64,000 nt of DNA, taken from NCBI GenBank assembly GCA_016705235.1, contig JADIYP010000006.1:1178001-1242000 (forward strand). Direction: 5' to 3'. A program made the position numbers and the translations under genes. Below the pieces are notes generated by a model. That model saw only the letters and a program-made list of their open reading frames with translations. It made no database searches and was not told where the DNA came from. The DNA comes from Candidatus Leptovillus affinis (GTDB lineage Bacteria; Chloroflexota; Anaerolineae; Promineifilales; Promineifilaceae). Shown piece by piece: positions 42,751 through 51,190 of this stretch (its first letter is position 1; every line of letters starts with the position of its first letter).

Positions 42751-43371
42751 TCAACTGCCTGAGCGAAGCCGCCTGGGAATGGGCAGTAATCCGGGAACCC
42801 GCTGGCGGTAAGCGGCATACGTTTCACCAAAAAAATCGGCCAACCGCCGCTCTTCCACCCGCGATCCGGCGTAAAAATAGCCGGTGGCCAGCAAGTTGAA
42901 TAAAAAGCTGGGCAACAGCATCGGCGAGCCAAACCACAACACCAACATGCTGAAAAAGTAGAGCGGATGGCGCACCAAGGCATACATGCCGCCGGTAACC
43001 AGTTTGGGCGGCAAATTCATCTCTTCTGCGCCTTGCAAAAAGCGCACCGCTTGCCGAATGCCCACAAAATCCCAAATGTCTGTTTGCCACAGGGCAACAG
43101 CCAGCCCAACCAGCCCGATCAGGCGCAAACCCATAGCGCCATAAACCCAAGGGGCCGGTATTTGCCAGAGCAGAGTGGGGGGCACGGCCGTCCACATCAC
43201 ATAAAACACCGGCAAAATAGTGATGAAGGATATGACGTTGTACAACAGGCGATAGAGACCGGTAAACGGCCGTTCCCCCATCCTCCGCCGCGCCCAAGCC
43301 TTCGTCCGCCGCATCGCCAAAAGGCTGTGCAGCAAAGCCCAAATCAAGAAAGTGATCAAAAAAGGTATCAT
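42751..43371 (-). CDS. ICMT/PEMT-like membrane methyltransferase family protein
   Basis: About 206 residues with five or so membrane helices. The C-terminal SAM-binding signature of the isoprenylcysteine carboxylmethyltransferase / phospholipid methyltransferase family is clear: GGMYALVRHPLYFFSMLVLW and, near the end, SRVEERRLADFFGETYAAYR. The N-terminal half (LLHSLLAMRRTKAWA, LYRLLYNVIS) resembles NnrU-like proteins. Its substrate may be a lipid or isoprenoid, not defined. The ATG at 43371 is the likely start; an in-frame TTG at 43401 is next to the abnormal G/C tract. Confidence 0.8.
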   Translation of the reverse strand: MIPFLITFLIWALLHSLLAMRRTKAWARRRMGERPFTGLYRLLYNVISFITILPVFYVMWTAVPPTLLWQIPAPWVYGAMGLRLIGLVGLAVALWQTDIWDFVGIRQAVRFLQGAEEMNLPPKLVTGGMYALVRHPLYFFSMLVLWFGSPMLLPSFLFNLLATGYFYAGSRVEERRLADFFGETYAAYRQRVPGLLPIPRRLRSGS

Positions 43372-43415
43372 AAGCTGTTGATTGTTGACAGGAATTCTCA
43401 ATTAAACCGGAAAAA

Positions 43416-43573
43416 GGGCGGGGGGGGGGCCCCCGGGGCCCCCCGCCCCCCCCCCCCGCCCCCCGGGGGGGGGGCGGGCGCCCCGCCCCCCGGGCCCCGC
43501 GCCCCCGCCCCCCCCCCCGCAAAAACCGCCCCCCCGGCCCCCCCGCCCCGCCCGCCGGGGGGGGGGGGGGGGG
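43416..43573. other. Anomalous poly-G/poly-C tract, probably artefactual
   Basis: About 158 bases composed almost only of G and C, in runs up to 17 long, with a few A (CAAAAACC). GATTGTTGAC occurs just before (43380) and directly after (43573), as if the tract replaced or joined a duplicated site. No coding or repeat logic fits. The rest of 43372-43639 holds only the ribosome site of the next gene. Confidence 0.75.
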
Positions 43574-43639
43574 ATTGTTGACGGTTGATTTGCCAATTTT
43601 CCTCCGGCTGATTATAAATCGGGGGCAAGGAAACGCATA

Positions 43640-44305
43640 ATGAGTCTAGAACAAAACATTTTCGACGCTGAAACCTGGGCGCAGTTGCCCGCTTTTTTGG
43701 AACATCTGCCGGAACCGCTGTATTTAATCGTTTGGGGTGATGAAACAGCCAGCCAACGAGAAAAAGAAGCGGCGCTGCTCTGCCGCACGCTGGCCGACCG
43801 CTTTGACAACATCCAATTTCAAGCACTGCCGCAGCGGATCAATTACCCGTATTGGCCGGTTATTGGCGTGATGCGCGGCACGCAGGAAGATTATGTGGAT
43901 GTGGGCGTACGCCTTGTCGGGCTGCCGGCGGGCTACCAGATGACCTCGTTTATCACGGCACTGCAAGCGGTGGCGTTTCAGGGCAGCGGGTTAGAGGCCA
44001 AAACGCGGGTTCAACTGCGAGATTTGCAGGAAGACGTGAACCTGGAATTGATTACGGCCGTTACCAACGAAAGCGGCGCGCTCATGGCCCAACCCCTGTT
44101 CAACATGGCCGCCTTCAGCCCCCACATCCGCACGTTCCTCATCATGGGCGATACGTTCCCCCAGGCGGCCTGGAAATACTCGGTGTTTGCCTACCCCCAT
44201 GTGGTGATAAACGGCCGTGTCCACATCCAGGGCATCGTCGGCGAAGAAACCATCGTCCAACACATCGCCAAAGCGATTGCGCCAGGCAGCCACAAAACCA
44301 GCTAA
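43640..44305 (+). CDS. Thioredoxin-fold protein, AhpF-N-terminal-like, lacking redox cysteines
   Basis: A 221-residue protein with two thioredoxin-like halves. The second half (LELITAVTNESGALMAQPLF ... SPHIRTFLIMGDTFPQ ... VFAYPHVVINGRVHIQGIVG) follows the N-terminal domain of AhpF and archaeal protein disulfide oxidoreductases: a ~PxVxxNG segment after a cis-Pro-like Pro. The CxxC expected in NESGAL (AhpF: TCHNCP) is absent, and no other CxxC is present. A redox catalytic role is therefore doubtful; a binding or chaperone-like role is possible. AAGGAAA precedes the ATG. It overlaps the convergent CcmC-like gene by 4 bases at the stops. Confidence 0.65.
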   Translation: MSLEQNIFDAETWAQLPAFLEHLPEPLYLIVWGDETASQREKEAALLCRTLADRFDNIQFQALPQRINYPYWPVIGVMRGTQEDYVDVGVRLVGLPAGYQMTSFITALQAVAFQGSGLEAKTRVQLRDLQEDVNLELITAVTNESGALMAQPLFNMAAFSPHIRTFLIMGDTFPQAAWKYSVFAYPHVVINGRVHIQGIVGEETIVQHIAKAIAPGSHKTS

Positions 44306-44967
44306 TCCGGCAAGCGCTCGGCGGCACGGCCGTTCGACCGCCTGACCACCAGCCAGACCACCCAAACCGCCAGACTTGCCGTCAGCGCAAACATGCCGCC
44401 AAAAGCCAGCTTAATCCCCAACGAGTCCGAAGTAGAAATTGGGTTGCGCGGATGCAGCAGCAGCGGCGCGCTGTAGGTCAGCCAAAAAATAATCGCCGGC
44501 AAAATAGCTTGCAGCGCCCCACGCACACGTACCCAGGGAATCCAGACATTTGCCGCCAACACAATAACCGCCACCGCCAACCCATTCAACGCCGCCATCA
44601 TGCGCGGCTCCTGCCAGAACACATTGCCCCAATTCACCTTAGAAGCCAACGCGCTCATGGCAATACCGGCGGCATAAAACCCAAACGCCACCCAGCCCAA
44701 CGTCTGCATCCAATCGGCAAAGCGCCTGCTGCCAGTCGCCAAAACCAACAGCCCCAGCAGGCCAGCCACCACAAACCCGGCCATGCCAGTCCAGGTGAGA
44801 GCCACATGCACATAAACTGTTTTGATGCCTTGCCCCAAAGTGGATTCTTCTGGAGCCAACATCAGCAAAAAAGCAGCCATTGTCAACAATCCGCCCAACA
44901 ATATCCAGGGTACATTGCTGCGCCATCCCTTCGTTGTTTGTTTCATATTATTCATAACCCCGATCAT
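44302..44967 (-). CDS. CcmC-like haem-handling membrane protein (divergent)
   Basis: A 221-residue protein with six hydrophobic helices. Segment order and spacing fit CcmC/CcsA proteins: LGQGIKTVYVHVALTWTG has the first conserved His, the WWD-like region is SKVNWGNVFWQEPRMMAALN, and LLLHPRNPIS has the second conserved His. In true CcmC the WWD motif is WGxxWxWDxRL; here W-D is replaced by Gln-Glu-Pro, so it is a divergent member. CcmC loads haem on CcmE. No other ccm gene is adjacent, but ccmE/F/H lie at 34-37 kb. Start is uncertain: several in-frame ATGs (44967, 44955, 44946) are possible. The last 4 bases overlap the stop of the convergent thioredoxin-fold gene. Confidence 0.7.
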   Translation of the reverse strand: MIGVMNNMKQTTKGWRSNVPWILLGGLLTMAAFLLMLAPEESTLGQGIKTVYVHVALTWTGMAGFVVAGLLGLLVLATGSRRFADWMQTLGWVAFGFYAAGIAMSALASKVNWGNVFWQEPRMMAALNGLAVAVIVLAANVWIPWVRVRGALQAILPAIIFWLTYSAPLLLHPRNPISTSDSLGIKLAFGGMFALTASLAVWVVWLVVRRSNGRAAERLPD

Positions 44968-45011
44968 AACACGGCCGTTAACACCCGGCGACCCACCACA
45001 CCTGGCCCATC

Positions 45012-46208
45012 TTACTCTTCATCCCTGGTCTTACCTGCGCCATCCTTATCCGGCCGTCGCGCTGCATCCTTCAAACGCGCATCAGGCGTGGGCGAGCCGG
45101 CCAGAAATGCCCACACCCTGCGCCGCCACCGCTTCAACCGGGAACGCAAACGGGCAGCAATATAACGCGCCCGTTTCCACTCCCGATCCAATCGCCGCAC
45201 TTCCGGCGGCGTTACGTCCCACTTCAGCGCCGTCGCCGCCCAGGTTAACCCACCGCCAAAACCCACAAAGACCAGATTATCATTGGGGCGCAGCCGCCCT
45301 TCTTCGATGGCTTCGCACAAGGCAATGGGAATAGACGCGGCCGAGGTATTGCCAGTTTTCTCTAAATTAACGTAAAACTTTTCTTGCGGGATTTTTAACC
45401 GCTTGGCGGAGGTTTCGATGATGCGCATATTCGCCTGATGCGGCACGATCAGGGCAATATCGTCGATGGTCAGATCGGCTTTGCGCAGGACCTCTTTCAC
45501 CGAAGAGGCGATAACCTGGGTGGCAAAGCGAAAGACCTGCCGCCCTTGCATATCAATCGTATTGCGCTGATGCCCGTTTTCCGAAAAGCCATCGGCCAAC
45601 ATGGGCATGGGATTATGATAAAGCGCCGGTAAACTGAGCAAATCGCTGCCAGAACCATCCGAATGCAGCACAGAGGCCAAAATCCCGCCCGGCACGCCGG
45701 AGCCGCGCAGAACCACTGCGCCGGCCCCATCGCCAAACAAAATACACGTCGAGCGATCTTCCCAATCCAACACCCGCGACATGGTTTCCGCGCCGATGAC
45801 AATCGCATTGCGCACCGAGCCGGTGGCGATGGCTTGCGCGGCCATTTCCAGCCCATACACAAACCCGGAACACGCCGCGCTCAGATCAAACGCCCCGGCC
45901 CGCGTTGCGCCAAGATAATCTTGCACCTGGCAGGCCGTAGAAGGAAACATATGCTCTGGCGTGGAGGTCGCCACGATGATGAGATCGATTTGCGACGGGT
46001 GCATATCGGCCACAGCTAAAGCGCGGGCGGCCGCCTCAAAGGCCAGCGTAGAAGTGGTTTCAGCTTCTGCGGCAATGTGCCGCTGGCGAATGCCCGTGCG
46101 TGTATGAATCCATTCGTCCGAAGTGTCCACAATCTGGGCAATTTCATCATTGGTCATGATGCGGTCAGGCAAATAACAACCCCAACCGACGATGTGAGCA
46201 TATTTCAT
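45012..46208 (-). CDS. fabH: 3-oxoacyl-ACP synthase III (FabH) with a basic C-terminal extension
   Basis: About 398 residues; the family usually has ~320-330. The catalytic triad is complete: Cys in FDLSAACSGFVYG, His in IVPHQANMRI, Asn in KTGNTSAASIP. It condenses acetyl-CoA (or a branched acyl-CoA) with malonyl-ACP to start fatty acid synthesis. After the normal end (GFGGGLTWAATALKWDV) there are ~70 extra residues, very rich in Arg/Lys (REWKRARYIAARLRSRLKRW). They could bind membrane or nucleic acid, or be a fusion remnant. The ATG at 46208 follows GAGGAC by 4 bases. A 22-bp perfect hairpin lies in its leader (46260-46309). Confidence 0.92.
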   Translation of the reverse strand: MKYAHIVGWGCYLPDRIMTNDEIAQIVDTSDEWIHTRTGIRQRHIAAEAETTSTLAFEAAARALAVADMHPSQIDLIIVATSTPEHMFPSTACQVQDYLGATRAGAFDLSAACSGFVYGLEMAAQAIATGSVRNAIVIGAETMSRVLDWEDRSTCILFGDGAGAVVLRGSGVPGGILASVLHSDGSGSDLLSLPALYHNPMPMLADGFSENGHQRNTIDMQGRQVFRFATQVIASSVKEVLRKADLTIDDIALIVPHQANMRIIETSAKRLKIPQEKFYVNLEKTGNTSAASIPIALCEAIEEGRLRPNDNLVFVGFGGGLTWAATALKWDVTPPEVRRLDREWKRARYIAARLRSRLKRWRRRVWAFLAGSPTPDARLKDAARRPDKDGAGKTRDEE

Positions 46209-46259
46209 AGCTGTCCTCAAGCGCATTTGCGCGGGTATGTAAAAAAATATTTAAAGAAA

Positions 46260-46309
46260 GAGCTAGAGGATGGCGCGGAAACCAATTTTTCCGCGCCATC
46301 CTCTAGCTC
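46260..46309 (-). promoter_or_regulatory. 22-bp perfect hairpin in the fabH leader, terminator-like on the minus strand
   Basis: The arms 46260-46281 and 46288-46309 (starting GAGCTAGAGGATGGCGCGG) are exactly complementary around a 6-base loop. On the minus strand the stem is followed by TTTCTTTAAATATTTTTTT, so transcripts starting upstream would tend to stop before fabH. It lies in the region between divergent genes, 50 bases from the fabH start. It could be an attenuator; no alternative antiterminator fold was seen by eye. Confidence 0.7.
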
Positions 46310-46442
46310 CAACCCACTTGAATAAACCCGATGGATAAGAATCAGTTGCGATTTGGTATGCCTTCCGTATAATCACCCGGCGCAACTTCCGTGCGTATGA
46401 GGCAGGGGAGAATCTTATCAATTGGGGAGTATATTCGTTCGC

Positions 46443-48377
46443 ATGAAAAATTTTGCATTTTCTAAGAAAATTCGTTGGTTGATGGTTACGGCCGTTCTCA
46501 CCGCCACCCTTCTTCTCTCCCTCGCCGCCTGCGGCCTCATCCAGGAACCCATTCCCGCGCCTGTCACCACGCCGCCGCCGGCCAGCGCCTATGACACCCT
46601 GACGGCCGTCACCACCGCCATCGCCCCGCCCCGCGATATGGCCGACCTGACCAATCGTTTTCAGGGCGGCAGCCTAACGGCCGTGGCCCAAACCGAACCC
46701 ACCCCCTACCAGGTCGGCGACACGGCCGACTTTTGGGTCAAAGACACCGCCGCCAACGAGACCAAACAAATCCAGGCCGAACTGGTTTATCGCTCCGACA
46801 GCCTGAATATGTGGGCCGAAAGCGGCCTGAACCTGAAAACGGCCGATGTGGCCGCCGCCGCCGCCCGCCTGGAAAGCGACATTTTGCCCACCAACCGCGC
46901 CTTTTTCGGCACAGAATGGCAGCCGGGCGTTGATGGCGACAACCGGCTGAATATCTTGCACCTCAAGGAAATCGGCGATATTGGCGTGGCTTATTTTTGG
47001 TCGGGCGACGAACAGGTAACGGCCGTAAACCCCTATTCCAACCAGCGCGAATTGCTTTACGTCAGCCTGAAAGACGCCCGCCTGGGCAGCGACAACTATT
47101 ACCACGCCATCGCCCACGAATTCCAGCACCTCATCCAATGGCACATCGACCCCAACGAAGACGGCTGGCTGAATGAGGGCATGGCCGAACTGGCGGCCCA
47201 CGCCAACGGCTTCACCGTCGACCGCGCCGAAGATTTTATCTACGCCACCGACAACCAGCTTACCAACCTCACCCATGATCCGGAGACCATCGCCGCCGAT
47301 TACGCCAACAGTTATTATTTTGCCGCGTACTTTTTAGACCGGTTTGGCCCAGAAGCCACACGCGCCCTGGTGGAACAACCGGCCAGCGGCCCGGCGGGAA
47401 TAACGGCCGTTCTCCAAGACCTCAACACTGGCCTCACCTTCGACGACCTGTTTGCCGATTGGGCCATGAGCAACATTTTGCAAAGCCTGGGCCGCGGCGA
47501 AGGCGTGTATGGCTACAAAAGTCTCGAATTTGCCGGCATGAACCCGCAAATGTTTGGCGAAATGCCCGTCATCCAGACCCACGACGACACCGTGCACCAA
47601 TATGGCACGGATTACTTCAACATCAGCAGCCCCACCCCGGTAACGGTGATCTTTACCGGCACGCAGCAGGTGAAGCTGGTCGACGCGCTGCCGCACAGCG
47701 GCGATTATTTCTACGCCAGCCTGCCCGCCGACGAATCGGAAATGACCCTGACCCGCGCCTTTGACCTCAGCGGGGTAGACCAGGCGACGCTGTCGTTTTG
47801 GACGTGGTACGACATTGAACAGGGCTGGGATTATGCTTACGTGGCGGTTTCGGAGGATAACGGCCGTTCCTGGCAGCTCCTCACCACCCAATCCACCACC
47901 CTGGACAACCCGCAGGGCAACAGCCTCGGTCCCGGCTACACCGGCGTCAGCGGCGGCGGCGAAACGCCTGTCTGGCAGCAAGAAACGGCCGATCTCACCC
48001 CCTTCGCCGGCCAGAACATCCTGCTGCGCTTCCACACGATCACCGATGGCGCCCTCACCGAAGCCGGCTTCCTCGTCGACGACATCGCCATCCCCGAACT
48101 AAACTACCAGGACAACGCCGAACAGGCCGGGCAGTGGACCGAATCCGGCATGGTGCGCGTCACCAACACCCTGCCCCAATCTTTCATTGTGCAGCGCATC
48201 CTCATCGGCTTTGAAGGCATCCAGATCGAACGCTTACCGCTTGATGAGAATCAGCAGGGCGAGTGGGTTTTCCCTATGGACAGAAACCACAGCGAAGCTA
48301 TCCTTATAGTATCGGGCAGCACGCCGGTCACCCGGCAAACGGCGCCCTACAAATTCGTCGTCGTCCCGGAGCAGTAG
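46443..48377 (+). CDS. Secreted lipoprotein metalloprotease, immune-inhibitor-A-like
   Basis: A 644-residue protein. The lipoprotein signal (LLLSLAACG) lies near residue 35. The zinc motif HEFQHLIQW, followed 16 residues on by WLNEGMAELA with the third ligand-type Glu, gives HExxH plus a downstream Glu, as in M6/M4-like gluzincins. The C-terminal ~250 residues are an immune-inhibitor-A (VEG) like beta domain: LSFWTWYDIEQGWDYAYVAV with EDNGRSWQLL. It probably cleaves proteins on or outside the cell, anchored by lipid. The next gene (48414) is a close relative in tandem. The ATG at 46443 has GGGGAG about 13 bases upstream; a TTG at 46422 is less likely. Many ACGGCCGT octamers lie within it. Confidence 0.85.
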   Translation: MKNFAFSKKIRWLMVTAVLTATLLLSLAACGLIQEPIPAPVTTPPPASAYDTLTAVTTAIAPPRDMADLTNRFQGGSLTAVAQTEPTPYQVGDTADFWVKDTAANETKQIQAELVYRSDSLNMWAESGLNLKTADVAAAAARLESDILPTNRAFFGTEWQPGVDGDNRLNILHLKEIGDIGVAYFWSGDEQVTAVNPYSNQRELLYVSLKDARLGSDNYYHAIAHEFQHLIQWHIDPNEDGWLNEGMAELAAHANGFTVDRAEDFIYATDNQLTNLTHDPETIAADYANSYYFAAYFLDRFGPEATRALVEQPASGPAGITAVLQDLNTGLTFDDLFADWAMSNILQSLGRGEGVYGYKSLEFAGMNPQMFGEMPVIQTHDDTVHQYGTDYFNISSPTPVTVIFTGTQQVKLVDALPHSGDYFYASLPADESEMTLTRAFDLSGVDQATLSFWTWYDIEQGWDYAYVAVSEDNGRSWQLLTTQSTTLDNPQGNSLGPGYTGVSGGGETPVWQQETADLTPFAGQNILLRFHTITDGALTEAGFLVDDIAIPELNYQDNAEQAGQWTESGMVRVTNTLPQSFIVQRILIGFEGIQIERLPLDENQQGEWVFPMDRNHSEAILIVSGSTPVTRQTAPYKFVVVPEQ

Positions 48378-48413
48378 CAGCAGCGCCTTCACCTGGTAAA
48401 CGGACAGCAAATC

Positions 48414-50537
48414 ATGCAGCAAACCGGCAAACCCACCAACCCATCAACCAACAACACGCTTTGGCTTCTCCTGGGTGGCTGCCTGGTGGCGGCGATGATG
48501 GCGGTGTGCGTTTTTGGCCTGTTTGCCACCGGGCTAATTGTCTGGCTGCGCTACGATCAGCAGGTGACGGGCGGGGAAACGGCAACGGCCGTTACCCTCA
48601 TCCTCCCCACCGTCACCCCAAGCCCCACAACCACCCCGCCGCCCACCAACCAACCCGTCAGCCCCACAACCGATCAGCCCACAGAACCGCCGCCCACCAA
48701 CCTGCCGCCAACCGACCAACCAACCAACGTCCCCACCCCGCTCATCATCCCGCCCGACAACATCCGCCAGGACCGCATACCCGAGCGTGGTCTGCAAGAC
48801 TTGCAAACCCTGCTGCAAGCCGACTTCCCGCCCAACGATTACTTCGCCGCCACCCAACGCCTGACCAATGACCAATCGTTGGAACGCACCATCACCACGC
48901 CCGCCTACCGCCTCGGCGACACCCAAACCTTCCTCACCGACGACGGCAACATCAGCGCCACCCTGCTGGGGATAACCAACCACGCCTATTTTTGGGTTGA
49001 AGATGGCCTCGGCTACAGCCAAAAAGAAGTCCAGGCTGCTGCCGACCGTCTGGAAAACGAGTATTACCAGCGGCTGGTGAATTTATTCGGCCAGGAATGG
49101 CAGCCCGGCGTAGACAACGACTCCCACTTCACCATCCTCCATCTGTCCGGGGCCAGCCACAGCAGCGAACTCGGCTACTTCAGCAGCGTCGATGAATACC
49201 CGCGCAGCCTTTACGCCGACTCCAACGAGCAAGAAATGGTCTACCTGATCATGGGCAATTTGGAACTGGGCGAGGATTTATATTTCGGCACGCTGGTGCA
49301 TGAATTGCAGCACCTCATCCAATGGTACATAGACCCCAACGAAGCCACCTGGCTAAATGAGGGATTGTCGCAGTTGGCTGAAATTTACCTGGGCTTTGAC
49401 ACCGCCACCCCCATCGACTACACGCGCCGCCCAGAAACCCGCCTGAATGCCTGGGATTACGAATCTGAATTCGTCGACGCGCAGTACAGCGCCGCTTACC
49501 TCTACTCGGTTTATGTGTGGGAACAATTGGGGGATACGGCCGTACAAGAACTGTCGCGTCATCCAGCCAACGGGTTGGCCGGCGTGAACGCCATTTTGCA
49601 AGGCCACGCCCCCGACCGCAGCCTGATGGATTTTACGGCCGATTGGGTTGTGGCAAATTTTCTGGACGATCCGGCCGCTGGAACGCGGTACAGTTACGAG
49701 AATTTGAACCTGGGACGGCCGTCTTTCAACTGGCGCGTCAAACAACTCCCCCAGGAAACGACTAACGAAATCGACCAATTTGCCACCCACTACATCGATT
49801 TGGATGTACACGGCCCGGTCACGGTGACGTTTGCCGGCAATACCACCGTCGACCTCATCGACAGCCCGCCGCGCAGCGGAGAACAAATGTGGTTCGCTCC
49901 GCCCCAAGACGAGACAGACGCGCAGTTAACGGCCGTCTTCGATCTCACCACACTCTCCAGCGCCAGCCTCAACTTTGCCGCCTGGTACGATCTGGAAGAA
50001 GACTACGACTATGCCTACCTCTCCATTTCCACCGACAACGGGCAAACCTGGGAACTGCTCGTCCCCTCTCACGCTCAATCCGGCGAATTTGGACCAGGGT
50101 TTAACGGCCGTTCCGCCGACGCCAAAGACCACCAGGGCGGCTGGATCAAAGAACAAATCTCCTTAAATCGCTACGCGGGGCAAGAAGTCATGGTGCGCTT
50201 CGACGTACTCACCGATTCGGCCGTCTCCGGGCGCGGCTTCGCCCTGGACGACATCGCCGTGCCAGAATTAAGCTACGCCAACGACGGCGAAAGCAGCAGC
50301 CCGGAATGGGCCGCCGATGGATTTGTGCAAATTGGCTGGCAGCTTCCCCAATTATGGGCTGTTCAATACATCGAAGACGGGCCAACGCCCACCGTCACCC
50401 GTCTCCCGCTCAACGATCTCAACCAGGGCCAATGGTCGATCAACATCGGCAAAGGGCGCGGCATACTGGCCATTACGCCCCTCACCCCATTCAGCGATCA
50501 ACCCGCCCAATACTGGCTAACGCTCGCGCAAGAGTAA
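48414..50537 (+). CDS. Membrane-anchored metalloprotease, paralogue of the upstream gene
   Basis: A 707-residue protein. A single N-terminal helix (LWLLLGGCLVAAMMAVCVFG) is followed by a long Thr/Pro-rich linker (about 60-115). The catalytic region has HELQHLIQWYIDPNEATWLN with the third ligand in NEGLSQLAE. The C-terminal immune-inhibitor-A-like domain has LNFAAWYDLEEDYDYAYLSI and STDNGQTWELL. Order and spacing match the gene at 46443 over the whole shared part, so the two arose by duplication; one is a lipoprotein, the other a signal-anchored protein. Its location outside the cytoplasm is clear; substrates are unknown. It lies 36 bases after the first protease stop, likely one transcript. 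Confidence 0.85.
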   Translation: MQQTGKPTNPSTNNTLWLLLGGCLVAAMMAVCVFGLFATGLIVWLRYDQQVTGGETATAVTLILPTVTPSPTTTPPPTNQPVSPTTDQPTEPPPTNLPPTDQPTNVPTPLIIPPDNIRQDRIPERGLQDLQTLLQADFPPNDYFAATQRLTNDQSLERTITTPAYRLGDTQTFLTDDGNISATLLGITNHAYFWVEDGLGYSQKEVQAAADRLENEYYQRLVNLFGQEWQPGVDNDSHFTILHLSGASHSSELGYFSSVDEYPRSLYADSNEQEMVYLIMGNLELGEDLYFGTLVHELQHLIQWYIDPNEATWLNEGLSQLAEIYLGFDTATPIDYTRRPETRLNAWDYESEFVDAQYSAAYLYSVYVWEQLGDTAVQELSRHPANGLAGVNAILQGHAPDRSLMDFTADWVVANFLDDPAAGTRYSYENLNLGRPSFNWRVKQLPQETTNEIDQFATHYIDLDVHGPVTVTFAGNTTVDLIDSPPRSGEQMWFAPPQDETDAQLTAVFDLTTLSSASLNFAAWYDLEEDYDYAYLSISTDNGQTWELLVPSHAQSGEFGPGFNGRSADAKDHQGGWIKEQISLNRYAGQEVMVRFDVLTDSAVSGRGFALDDIAVPELSYANDGESSSPEWAADGFVQIGWQLPQLWAVQYIEDGPTPTVTRLPLNDLNQGQWSINIGKGRGILAITPLTPFSDQPAQYWLTLAQE

Positions 50538-50575
50538 CCAGTCAGGCGTCCAGGCAGCGCCTAAACGCCAAACTC

Positions 50576-50788
50576 TCAACCCACGCCCGCCGACTGTTGA
50601 AACTGGCTTTCTAATTCCCGGCGACGCTCGTCCATCGCCTGCCGACCTTCACTCAACGCCGCCTGCCAGCGATCAGTCACCGCTTGCAACAAATCTTCGC
50701 CAGAAGCCGGTGTAAACAACACCACCAACACGCCGCCCACCAGAGCGCCGCAAATTGCGCCAGCCGTAAAACTAAATACCTTATTCAT
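50576..50788 (-). CDS. YtxH-like small membrane protein
   Basis: A 70-residue protein. The N-terminal helix FTAGAICGALVGGVLVVLFTPASGEDLL is the YtxH pattern (Gly-rich helix, then TPxSG), followed by a charged amphipathic helix (SEGRQAMDERRRELESQFQQ). The family is linked to envelope stress in some bacteria, without a fixed function. The ATG follows GGGAG by 6 bases. It converges on the metalloprotease gene. Confidence 0.75.
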   Translation of the reverse strand: MNKVFSFTAGAICGALVGGVLVVLFTPASGEDLLQAVTDRWQAALSEGRQAMDERRRELESQFQQSAGVG

Positions 50789-51190
50789 AAAGAACTCCCA
50801 AATTCAGATAAAATTGCTCAATGTGCAGAATTGCTGTCCGATTATACTTCAGGAAGCATGCACATAAAAAACCGAGACCGAAAGACCCAGAGAAATAAGC
50901 TGCTGCCCATGCACCCTATTGCCCTACATGAAATCATTCGGTGTCTGGACAAGTATTTTGTTGTATAAATGTAAAGGACTATGGGTCTTTGGGATTTCAT
51001 GGGATTTGGTCTGATGCGTAAAACCTCTCTGGTCACGCATCAGGGGCTGTCAACCCCCCTGAGTTCCTGAAGAATCAGGACTATCTGCATCACAACCCGT
51101 TTCCCAAATAACCTTATAACCAACACCTTATCGCCATGTGTGTGAACCTGCGCTAAGAAAGCAAAACAAATCGCACAAGGAGCGTCTCCT
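50789..51190. other. Gene-free interval upstream of the P-type ATPase
   Basis: A 400-base stretch. It holds a CAGGGG-CTGTCAAC-CCCCTG short inverted repeat (51039-51060), a lone TGGGTCTTTGGGATTTCATGG phrase related to repeat family GACCCTAAGGG, and AAGGAG before the ATPase start. No small gene or RNA is convincing. Confidence 0.35.

Noticed and set aside
43402..43826. Long Gly/Pro-rich frames across the G/C tract
   Set aside because: They exist only because the tract has no A/T-rich stop codons; they overlap two real genes and the tract itself is suspect.
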